A DNA stretch of 64,000 nucleotides from Promethearchaeota archaeon (GTDB lineage: Archaea > Asgardarchaeota > Lokiarchaeia > Sigyniarchaeales > SOKP01): the NCBI GenBank assembly GCA_008080735.1, contig SHMW01000005.1, positions 24,135-88,134 of the forward strand. Direction: 5' to 3'. The translations under genes and the position numbers were made by a program. Of this stretch, positions 43,164 through 50,033 are shown in pieces; position 1 is the stretch's first letter; every line of letters starts with the position of its first letter. The notes below the pieces were generated by a model. The model worked only from the letters and a program-made list of their open reading frames with translations, was not told the DNA's origin and made no database searches.

Positions 43164-43642
43164 AGCTTAACTTACAATGTGGTGAAGATTTAAGAAATGG
43201 ATATAAGAATATAAATTTTGGCCCAATTCAAGGGTCTAATAATCATCCCGGAATAGATTTTATAGTAGGTGATTTTAGAAATTTAAGTAGTGTTATATCT
43301 GATGACAGTTGTGAGGAAATTAACTTTGTACCGGTTTTTAACATTGTGAATCCGAACGAAGTTATTCATGTTTTACGACATTGGCGTGATAAATTATCTA
43401 ACCGAGGTGTCTTGAAAATACATATGGTGGATATTAGATTATTGTCAGGTTTAATCTACGATGGAGATATAGAACTTAATCAAATACATAAATTAATTTT
43501 TGGTTCACAACAACCACATCAGAATGTAATGGATCTAAAAAATATTAAACAAGCGTTAGAATCTAATGGTTATCAAATAGAATCTATTAATATTGCTAAT
43601 GACTTTATGCTGAGAATTGAATGTTATGCCATTAAAGAATAG
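43160..43642 (+). CDS. Class I methyltransferase-like protein
   Basis: 160 residues with KLNLQCGEDLRNGYKNINF at the N-terminus, matching the LNLGCG..GYxNID start of a group of SAM-dependent methyltransferases found with glycosyltransferases. The first Gly of the motif is Gln here, so activity is uncertain. Later segments (VLRHWRDKLSNRGVLKIHM and MLRIECYA) fit the family. It lies inside the GT cluster. Confidence 0.65.
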   Translation: MKLNLQCGEDLRNGYKNINFGPIQGSNNHPGIDFIVGDFRNLSSVISDDSCEEINFVPVFNIVNPNEVIHVLRHWRDKLSNRGVLKIHMVDIRLLSGLIYDGDIELNQIHKLIFGSQQPHQNVMDLKNIKQALESNGYQIESINIANDFMLRIECYAIKE

Positions 43643-44171
43643 ATTTTCAAATGTTAGTAATCGTTATCCTGCTATTGACAGCATGACCTATTGTACTGCC
43701 ATATTGACAGACAAGGTTAAATACGAAGATATCGACAAATTGTTAAAGTATTCTGATATTATAGATCATTTATCATTAACAATGTATCCATATGATAAAA
43801 GATTTGATCAAAATATTTTGCAAGATGTTCTAAATTCCTTTAATACTTGGTCAATAGAATGGGTAGAAGATACAGTAAATCCATCCGAAAAACAAATGAT
43901 CAACAATTCTTTTCGTCATATATCTACCAACTGGGGTGCTTATTCAAGTTTTGATGACATGTTTTCGGTTGATCAAATAGTTAAAGCTAAACGAATTATA
44001 AAGCAAAATCCAGATATATACACTTTATACACTAAAGGCGGATCAAAGCAATATAAGTTAATAACACGCCCATCTGTATTTGTTCAGTTTCATGGCAATG
44101 TTAACAATCCATTATTATATAAAATCAAGTGTCAATGCTCAAATTGGAAAGAACTATGCGTCAAGATATAA
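43626..44171 (+). CDS. Hypothetical 181-residue protein in the GT cluster
   Basis: ATG 43626 lies within the 3' end of the methyltransferase-like gene; a TTG three codons earlier is also open. Mixed alpha/beta, with WSIEWVEDTVNP and many aromatic residues. It may be a small sugar-processing protein because both neighbours act on sugars, but no motif supports that. Confidence 0.55.
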   Translation: MPLKNRFSNVSNRYPAIDSMTYCTAILTDKVKYEDIDKLLKYSDIIDHLSLTMYPYDKRFDQNILQDVLNSFNTWSIEWVEDTVNPSEKQMINNSFRHISTNWGAYSSFDDMFSVDQIVKAKRIIKQNPDIYTLYTKGGSKQYKLITRPSVFVQFHGNVNNPLLYKIKCQCSNWKELCVKI

Positions 44172-44926
44172 AGGTAGGAATAATTACAGCCTGCTATAAT
44201 GGTGGCAGGTATATGGAAGAATATATCAACGGTATTATGTCTCAAACATATAAACCTACACACTGTGCTATAGTTGATGACAATAGTACTGATAACTCTT
44301 GGTATCAGATAGTTAAATTTATAGGTAAAAGATCGGGCAAGTCTATTAGTCCAAATGAATTTCAAATAGAGTTGAAATTTAACGGTATAATATTTCGTTT
44401 AAAAAGACTGAAGAAAAATGGTGGACCATCAAAAGCACGAAATGAAGCTATAAAATTACTTTATAACGATGTCGAAATTTTTGCGGTTTATGATATCGAT
44501 GACTGGTATAAACCAGAAAAAATCGAAAAGTCTTTAATAGCAATGTCGGAAAATCCACATGCTGGTTTAATTTATAGCGATTATTCTGTATACAACGAAG
44601 CTAATGATACATTGACTAGAGAATATAAAGAACCTTTTGATTATAATAGATTGGTTCAAGAGTGCATTGTATCAAATAATTCTATTTATACTAAAAATGT
44701 TTTAGATAAAATTGGTCTTTATGACGAATCCATACGTGGACCAGAAGATTACGATATGTGGTTACGAATGGCAGAGAAGTGTATGATATACCATGTTCCT
44801 GAAGATCTATATACATATAGAGTTAGTGGAGAAAACTTAACTATTAAAACAGACTCCAAAGAGTTTGCTAAACAAGTTCAAAAAGTTAAGAATAAAATAG
44901 CAGAAAGACAAAATGCAAGATCATAA
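44156..44926 (+). CDS. GT2-family glycosyltransferase
   Basis: 256 residues from ATG 44156, which has a GGAAAG site upstream; GTG or ATG codons up to 27 bases earlier are possible. Classic GT2 pattern: VGIITACYNGGRYMEEYING, IVDDNSTDNSW, GGPSKARNEAI, FAVYDIDDWYKPEKIEK (DxDD metal site), and DESIRGPEDYDMWLRMAE for the catalytic base (the ED). Inverting transferase. It closes the second GT cluster. Confidence 0.9.
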   Translation: MRQDIKVGIITACYNGGRYMEEYINGIMSQTYKPTHCAIVDDNSTDNSWYQIVKFIGKRSGKSISPNEFQIELKFNGIIFRLKRLKKNGGPSKARNEAIKLLYNDVEIFAVYDIDDWYKPEKIEKSLIAMSENPHAGLIYSDYSVYNEANDTLTREYKEPFDYNRLVQECIVSNNSIYTKNVLDKIGLYDESIRGPEDYDMWLRMAEKCMIYHVPEDLYTYRVSGENLTIKTDSKEFAKQVQKVKNKIAERQNARS

Positions 44927-45422
44927 AACACATTCTAGAGATTTCTCAATTGGATTTGTGGTTAATCATTTGGGACCAAACCAGACATCCTACGGTGTTA
45001 TAAAAGCGTGTAATGAATGTTTGTCTAAATATAATAACATATCACCGTCAATATATTATGTAAATCAGTCCATACCATGTATAAAATCAATTGTTCCAAG
45101 GTATCCATCTTATGAAATAAGAGATCATGTAGGTATGATAATAGCCACATCGGTCGAAACCGCATTGCTTATACAACAATCATATCAACCAAATAGATAT
45201 AAAATATTTTATATTGATGATTTACATTATTTAAGAAATTCATTGATGTTGAAAAGCAAATATAACGATATAATGTTAGATAGTGACATTGTTAAGATTT
45301 GTAGATCTCAAGATCATGCAAAAGAATTAATGCAACTAGGTTATAGTATACATAACAAAACGATACCTTATATTAAAATAGAAAGCTTTTTGGAGATGTT
45401 AAATGGCACAGAAGAAATCTGA
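44913..45422 (+). CDS. Hypothetical protein, possibly truncated GT-like
   Basis: 169 residues. FSIGFVVNHLGPNQTSYGVI resembles the Gly-rich start of a GT-B N-terminal domain, and the strands IIATSVETALLI and YKIFYIDDLHYL fit a Rossmann-like order, but no donor domain follows. It could be a remnant N-terminal half or a stand-alone domain. Overlaps its neighbours by 14 and 20 bp. Confidence 0.5.
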   Translation: MQDHKTHSRDFSIGFVVNHLGPNQTSYGVIKACNECLSKYNNISPSIYYVNQSIPCIKSIVPRYPSYEIRDHVGMIIATSVETALLIQQSYQPNRYKIFYIDDLHYLRNSLMLKSKYNDIMLDSDIVKICRSQDHAKELMQLGYSIHNKTIPYIKIESFLEMLNGTEEI

Positions 45423-46185
45423 AATTATAGCACAAATATTGGAAACAGGACAATATTCCGAAAAAGAACTGACTAATAAAAAGGTTGCTGAGCTTAAGAA
45501 GATTTTAGATGGTATAGCCGAAGCTGGCGAAGTTTTTATGAATGTAGAAGAAGAATCAGAAGAACAAGTTGTGTTAAATTCTGATATTTATAAAGAAATG
45601 TCGGAAAGTGATTGGACTGCCAAAGTAATGAATATGCTAGACGAATCGGAAATAGATAATGGTAATCCAAAAGTAGATGGTTTACGTAGGGTTGCTACTA
45701 AAATATTTGGAATGTTTTCAGTATATTTTGATGTCAAGCAAACTCCAGACACAGCTAATCGTGGACGTGCTACTGTAGTTGCGACAATTGATATACCAGG
45801 CCAATGCTGTATATGTGGATCGGCTGATGTATTTCACGGTAATACAGACGGAACTTTTGCAGTACATCCAGTAGCAACGGCAGAAACTAGAGCGGAAGGA
45901 AGAGCTTTACGTAGATTACTACGACTGGTCAAGGTTCATGCGGCAGAAGAACTAACAAAAGAATCTTCACTTCCAAATAGAACAAAAGTTACCGAAAGTA
46001 TGCTTAATAGTGTAACTAAAGTATGTGAAAAGCTTAACATAGATCTAACCAAGCTATCTGTTTACAATGGTCATGATATATCTAGTCCAAATGATCTTAC
46101 TTATGAAGATCTGCAATCTCTAATCTTAGTCTTAAATGAATACAATAAGAACAAGGATAAAATACCAAATGAAGTCAGTGCTTAA
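45403..46185 (+). CDS. Possible Rad52-like annealing / ssDNA-binding protein
   Basis: 260 residues. The N-terminal 40 residues look like a SAP/HeH motif (SEIIAQILETGQYSEKEL). The core contains PKVDGLRRVATKIFG, RATVVATIDI and HPVATAETRAEGRALRRLLR; the ATAETRAxxRALR segment is characteristic of phage recombination mediators of the Rad52 type. A CCICGS motif may bind zinc. It may anneal ssDNA with the RecA-like protein. The match is by pattern only. Confidence 0.4.
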   Translation: MAQKKSEIIAQILETGQYSEKELTNKKVAELKKILDGIAEAGEVFMNVEEESEEQVVLNSDIYKEMSESDWTAKVMNMLDESEIDNGNPKVDGLRRVATKIFGMFSVYFDVKQTPDTANRGRATVVATIDIPGQCCICGSADVFHGNTDGTFAVHPVATAETRAEGRALRRLLRLVKVHAAEELTKESSLPNRTKVTESMLNSVTKVCEKLNIDLTKLSVYNGHDISSPNDLTYEDLQSLILVLNEYNKNKDKIPNEVSA

Positions 46186-46723
46186 TGATTTCACAATATA
46201 CCTAGCTGGCCCAATCGAATATACAAAAGATAGTGGTGTAGCTTGGCGTAAAAAAATAAAACAATATTGTTCTGATTTCAAACTTGGTATTGATTTCTTA
46301 GATCCAACAGACAAACCTGTGTTTGCTAGGCATATTAATGACGAAAAACAAAAAAGTAACGATCTAAAAAATGAAGGTAATTGGTATGAATTACGAAGCC
46401 TGATGAAAGAGATTGTTCGTACTGACTTGAGGATGGTAGACAGATCTGATGCTGTTATAGCTTATATTAACGTTGACATTTATATGTGCGGAACAATGCA
46501 TGAGATTGTTAATGCTAGTGTACAACACAAGCCAATATTTTTAATCGTTGATGGTGGCAAAAAACGTTGTCCATCTTGGTTGTTTGGTTTGATTGATTAT
46601 CAAGAAATGTTTGATTCAGTAGAAGAATGTATTTCGTACCTACATAAAATTGATACTGGATTAGTTAAAATAGATAATAGATTTCCGTTTATAAAGCGAG
46701 AAAAATTATGCCAGTATTCTTAA
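46169..46723 (+). CDS. Nucleoside 2-deoxyribosyltransferase-like protein
   Basis: 184 residues from ATG 46169. IYLAGPIEYTKDSGVAWRKK is the opening strand and phosphate-type loop, LRMVDRSDAVIAYINVDIYM and CGTMHEIVNA the active-site strands with the catalytic Glu. Family members swap bases on deoxyribonucleosides or hydrolyse 5-hydroxymethyl-dUMP-type nucleotides. It would act in nucleotide salvage or in making modified bases. It overlaps the flanking genes by 17 and 16 bp. Confidence 0.7.
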   Translation: MKSVLNDFTIYLAGPIEYTKDSGVAWRKKIKQYCSDFKLGIDFLDPTDKPVFARHINDEKQKSNDLKNEGNWYELRSLMKEIVRTDLRMVDRSDAVIAYINVDIYMCGTMHEIVNASVQHKPIFLIVDGGKKRCPSWLFGLIDYQEMFDSVEECISYLHKIDTGLVKIDNRFPFIKREKLCQYS

Positions 46724-47187
46724 AAGACTGGAGATGTTACCGTGTTAGTAAAAAGGGTGGATATGCATCTAGAGTTAATGTTCGAGATGTAAAGAATAAA
46801 AAAGGATATGACGAAACAGTAGTTTTTCTATCAACCACCAAGCAGAATGGCAAAGATGAAAATGGCAATGCTAGTTTTGATTGGGATAATGCAATCAATA
46901 TTAAACTTGGAGAAGCTGATATAGGTGAAATTTTAGCTGTTCTATCGGGACGTAAAGATACCGTTGGTCAAAATGGGTCTTTATTCCATGAAAGTCCCAA
47001 TGGCGGTAATAAGGTTATTGCAATGTCCTACAGCCCAAACTACAAGTCTTTTATGATGAAACTATCGGCTCAAGACAAAGATGGAAACAAAATTGGCCCA
47101 TATGGACATGGCATTTCACTTGGTGAAGCAGAAGTTTTAAGTGAAATTTTACGTTATGCTATAAGAAAAATGTATAATTTTGTATAA
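46708..47187 (+). CDS. Conserved-looking phage protein, possible ssDNA-binding
   Basis: 159 residues, beta-rich in the first two thirds (FLKDWRCYRVSKKGGYASRV) and ending with GHGISLGEAEVLSEILRYAI, a helix like the last helix of some ssDNA-binding folds (PC4/Whirly-like). The central GEADIGEILAVLSGRKD is hydrophobic. No firm family. It ends the plus-strand operon that started at 39390. Confidence 0.5.
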   Translation: MPVFLKDWRCYRVSKKGGYASRVNVRDVKNKKGYDETVVFLSTTKQNGKDENGNASFDWDNAINIKLGEADIGEILAVLSGRKDTVGQNGSLFHESPNGGNKVIAMSYSPNYKSFMMKLSAQDKDGNKIGPYGHGISLGEAEVLSEILRYAIRKMYNFV

Positions 47188-47217
47188 TATTATATATAGA
47201 TCACATGGAAATTTATT

Positions 47218-47415
47218 ATGGCTATTGTAAATACCAACCCAAATAGTGTGTATAATGCCGGTAAACGAGCAATTGTTTTCTCACCACATCCTTCTGGTGC
47301 GGCACAAGTTAACATATCGGACGGTCCAGAACGTAGTGTTATAAACTATACTGGTGAAGATATTTATATTCCTACTGAATCTGGCGTTAATATGGTACGA
47401 TCGATAACATCGTAA
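47218..47415 (+). CDS. Hypothetical 65-residue protein
   Basis: Strand-rich small protein (AIVNTNPNSVYNAGKRAIVF) with Pro/Ser turns; it resembles small phage virion-associated or fibre-like pieces, but nothing is certain. GGAAAT lies before the ATG and a hairpin follows the stop. Confidence 0.55.
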   Translation: MAIVNTNPNSVYNAGKRAIVFSPHPSGAAQVNISDGPERSVINYTGEDIYIPTESGVNMVRSITS

Positions 47416-47440
47416 TAGTATGAATTTTACAATTTTACAA

Positions 47441-47478
47441 AATAGTCGATTGGATATCAATCCATCGATTATTATTTT
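47441..47478 (+). terminator. Hairpin terminator
   Basis: AATAGTCGATTGGAT pairs imperfectly with ATCCATCGATTATT around ATCA, followed by a TTTTC run. It lies between the 47218 gene and the membrane-anchored protein gene. Confidence 0.6.
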
Positions 47479-47493
47479 CTTAGGAATTGTATT

Positions 47494-47814
47494 ATGATAG
47501 AAGTTATTACCGCGTTATTATTAATTATTGTGTTCTTGTTTGCAATAATAGCATTTCAATTTTTTGGATGGAACCGTAATTACATAACAAGATGTAAATT
47601 AGATAAAAATGGTGATGTTGTTGCATTAGCTTGGATGAATAGAAGTTGGGTTTTGGTAAAAGCTAATAATGATGATATATTAATAGATTCTTTATATTCG
47701 GCAGATAAGTTCTGTGGTTCACAACCACAGTTTATTAGATTTAGAAATATGCGTCAGCTAGATTTTATCCTGAATGTATATTTGCCGGATATACTTAATG
47801 AAGATGAAGAATAA
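47494..47814 (+). CDS. Small N-terminally membrane-anchored protein
   Basis: 106 residues: hydrophobic segment ITALLLIIVFLFAIIAFQFF (about 4-23) then a soluble C-terminal domain with Trp and acidic residues (DILNEDEE at the end). Topology suggests one membrane span. Function unknown. An AGGA ribosome site precedes the ATG. Confidence 0.65.
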   Translation: MIEVITALLLIIVFLFAIIAFQFFGWNRNYITRCKLDKNGDVVALAWMNRSWVLVKANNDDILIDSLYSADKFCGSQPQFIRFRNMRQLDFILNVYLPDILNEDEE

Positions 47815-48943
47815 ACATGTTGGTATACTGTGCAATCCTAGTAAAGCTGGTAGAAACGCATTAAAAGAACGCCATATAGCGGCACAAAGACTTGGCATCA
47901 AGGTTTATAGTATATTGCTTAGTCAAAGCAATATAGATAGAATCAAAAACAATAAAAAGATTAAAGTTAGATATTGGAAACAGTCTTCCATATGTCAAAG
48001 ATATATAGACTTGCCTTATATAATTTATGACAGGGTAGATTTACTTAGTCCCAAAAGAAGTATTGCTGAAGAAATAATTGACATAGCTACTGAATGTGGC
48101 TGTGTCATTTTAAATAATCCAAGAATGAGAAGTTTATGTAAAAGTAAGATGGATACATATGAATTTTTTAAAAATGAAGATTATGTACCTAAAACTGATA
48201 GATTAAATAGGGATAACTTTCAGAAATATTTAACCAATTACGACAAGATATTTATTAAGCCAGAAATTGGTTCTCAAGGAAATGGACAAATATTCATCAA
48301 AAGTTCTGATAGCTTCTTTATAATATACTCAACAGACCAAGTTTCATATTTTGATAATATCGATTCTGGATGGGATTACATAGATGATATACTAGATACA
48401 TATAGCGATAAGTATCCTAAAAACAAATATTTAATCCAAAAGGGTGTCGATATAAAGAAAAAGGATGATAGAGTTGTAGATTTCAGAATTATTTATCATC
48501 GCGATGGTAATGATAAGCTAACAGAGACAGCAATATACATGCGGGTTGGAGCACCAAAGTCTTTTAGATCCAATATTGGACAAAAGGGACATGCACAAGA
48601 TCCAAGGATAGTATTTAACGAATCTAACTTAACATCGAAATTAAGTGAATTTGGGGAAAAGGTAATTAATAAATTATCAGAAAAGTATTTTATAATAGAA
48701 ATAGGTTTGGATGTTTTACTAGATAATAACAATAAATTATGGTTGTTAGAACTAAATTCTAAACCAGGAAGTAAAGGATTAAAATCTTTAAAAGAATTTA
48801 TTCCAGAAGATAAGCAAAATATAAAAAATGCAGTAATGCCATACAGTTATTCTAACAGAGATAGGCGTAATTGGGGAAGAAAATACAAGTTATTCATATC
48901 AAAACCTTTGTCATATTTTAAGTTCCTTTTTAAATTCCATTAG
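47798..48943 (+). CDS. YheC/YheD-like ATP-grasp protein
   Basis: 381 residues from ATG 47798 (earlier and later Met codons are possible). HVGILCNPSKAGRNALKE at the N-terminus and an ATP-grasp core: FIKPEIGSQGNGQIFIK (nucleotide-binding loop), VVDFRIIYHRDG, VGAPKSFRSNIGQKGH and EIGLDVLLDNNNKLWLLELN (metal-binding Glu/Asn), as in the YheC/D spore-coat-associated family. ATP-grasp enzymes form amide bonds through an acyl-phosphate. A peptide or amino-acid addition to a glycan or peptide is possible. It ends convergently with the minus-strand gene, overlapping it by 14 bp. Confidence 0.72.
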   Translation: MKMKNKHVGILCNPSKAGRNALKERHIAAQRLGIKVYSILLSQSNIDRIKNNKKIKVRYWKQSSICQRYIDLPYIIYDRVDLLSPKRSIAEEIIDIATECGCVILNNPRMRSLCKSKMDTYEFFKNEDYVPKTDRLNRDNFQKYLTNYDKIFIKPEIGSQGNGQIFIKSSDSFFIIYSTDQVSYFDNIDSGWDYIDDILDTYSDKYPKNKYLIQKGVDIKKKDDRVVDFRIIYHRDGNDKLTETAIYMRVGAPKSFRSNIGQKGHAQDPRIVFNESNLTSKLSEFGEKVINKLSEKYFIIEIGLDVLLDNNNKLWLLELNSKPGSKGLKSLKEFIPEDKQNIKNAVMPYSYSNRDRRNWGRKYKLFISKPLSYFKFLFKFH

Positions 48944-49607
48944 CAAATTTCTTTGTTAAATCAGCTACGGAATAGTCACTTCTAAACTTCCTAAATGACT
49001 TTTTATCCATTTCTTGTAGTTCTTTCCATAAATCAGGGAAGTCAGTATACAAAACTCGCAATTCTCCTATCCTTGACAGAGGACAACACCAACAAGACAC
49101 TCGATGAAACTTTTCGTACAACCCCCCCCAATCTAATCCCTTAGAATAGCAATACTCTAACGCTTGCTTTTCTGTTATTTCCCATTCAACAAGTGGGTAT
49201 TGAATATTCCTGTCTTTATTTTTTAATGTTCTTTCTTTTTCATCAAAAGCGATGCCATGAAATTGAATAAATTCTTCTGAAATAGTTTGTTGTATCTTTT
49301 TTACGGCTTCTCTTTTTAAGGAAGTGCACCACCTGTTACGAAAATCTGGAAACCCATAACCTTTTTCACCTTTACGCTTACCTTTTGTTTTTATATGCTC
49401 ACCAAACCAATAATCAAAATCAATCTTTACAATCTCAATTTGCAATGGTTCAACCATGGTTTGAACTTTTTTAATGTGCTCGTACATGGCGGGGAACTCT
49501 TTTGTCGTATCAACACAGATAACCCTATCAATCGGGATTCCTTTTTCCAACATCATCAGCAACATTGCGGTTGAATCTTTGCCACCGCTAAAGCTTACTA
49601 TATTCAT
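48930..49607 (-). CDS. PAPS reductase/CysH-family PP-loop protein
   Basis: 225 residues on the minus strand. IVSFSGGKDSTAMLLMMLEK is the PP-loop ATP-binding motif. GFPDFRNRWCTSLKREAVKK supplies the first active-site-type Cys and HRVSCWCCPLSRIGELR a CWCC cluster that may bind Fe-S or zinc. Similar proteins in phages and mobile elements are annotated as phosphoadenosine phosphosulfate reductase or DndC-like; the true role may be DNA thio-modification or a defence function. It is the last gene of the minus-strand cassette starting near 49915. Confidence 0.8.
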   Translation of the reverse strand: MNIVSFSGGKDSTAMLLMMLEKGIPIDRVICVDTTKEFPAMYEHIKKVQTMVEPLQIEIVKIDFDYWFGEHIKTKGKRKGEKGYGFPDFRNRWCTSLKREAVKKIQQTISEEFIQFHGIAFDEKERTLKNKDRNIQYPLVEWEITEKQALEYCYSKGLDWGGLYEKFHRVSCWCCPLSRIGELRVLYTDFPDLWKELQEMDKKSFRKFRSDYSVADLTKKFANGI

Positions 49608-49750
49608 CTTTCAACTCCTTAACTAATTTCTCGTTTGCGTCTACAATCTTCTGCATATCCTCAATAGATATTTTTTTTCAAAGGCTCAAAGAAATAAACC
49701 TTCTCGTCCTCTGTCTGAAAATACTCTTTTGTCACTTTGATTACTTTCAT
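49588..49750 (-). pseudogene. Small gene broken by an A8 homopolymer shift
   Basis: From ATG (49750) the frame reads MKVIKVTKEYFQTEDEKVYF and then stops after 29 codons at 49661. The A8 run (minus strand, 49671-49678) lies near that stop; removing one A opens a continuation (SIEDMQKIVDANEKLVKELK) ending at 49588-49590 inside the next gene's start. The ATGA-type overlaps at both ends support a single intended frame. Cause could be real mutation, programmed slippage or a sequencing/assembly error. Confidence 0.65.
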
Positions 49751-49915
49751 CTTTCACTCCTATATTTGTTGCTTTTTTCCCAATTTTCTTTTGCGGATAA
49801 TGGTTGTAGGTTCTCCAATGACCAACACTGCTTGAACTCTTCATCTTCGGCAGATTCAAAAGTAAATAAACTTTGTGGTTTTATGTGGTCAATTTGAACA
49901 TTGTTTTTTTTTCAT
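49747..49915 (-). pseudogene. Remnant of an HNH endonuclease (C-terminal half)
   Basis: In one minus-strand frame the translation reads VQIDHIKPQSLFTFE then EEFKQCWSLENLQPLSAKEN and WEKSNKYR. This is the DH...N(L)QPL...N..K core of HNH nucleases. The start ATG lies just before an A9 run (49904-49912) in a different frame; removing one A joins them. The first zinc/His half of an HNH domain is absent. The stop overlaps the ATG of the next small gene (ATGA). Confidence 0.7.
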
Positions 49916-49921
49916 ATTCAT

Positions 49922-49950
49922 AATATACTACAATGTATGTAAAAAGTCAA
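49922..49950 (-). promoter_or_regulatory. Strong sigma-70-type promoter for the minus-strand cassette
   Basis: On the minus strand TTGACT (49950-49945) and TATATT (49927-49922) are separated by exactly 17 bp. The ATG of the HNH remnant follows almost at once. It closely matches the host housekeeping consensus and is the best promoter seen in the window. It would let this cassette be read by host polymerase independently of phage late control. Confidence 0.75.
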
Positions 49951-49960
49951 CTACATTTTT

Positions 49961-49984
49961 GGTTAAAAGCAAGTGATTTTAACC
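49961..49984. repeat. Perfect 8-bp inverted repeat upstream of the promoter
   Basis: GGTTAAAA (49961-49968) and TTTTAACC (49977-49984) flank an 8-base spacer, just upstream of the -35 box at 49945-49950. It could be a regulator-binding site or the hairpin that ends the late minus-strand transcript, although no clear T tract follows on the minus strand. Confidence 0.45.
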
Positions 49985-50033
49985 GATTTCTTTTGATTTT
50001 GTTGGATTTTCATAAGCAGTTAAAACCTCCTAA

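Noticed and set aside
48930..49607. Assignment of the PP-loop protein as DndC of a phosphorothioation system
   Set aside because: No DndA, DndD, DndE or restriction partner is present in the window, so only the broad PAPS-reductase family is claimed.
49963..50013. A 16-codon minus-strand ORF with AGGAGG upstream
   Set aside because: The ribosome site is 12 bases from the ATG, the peptide is too short to judge, and it ends in the palindrome.
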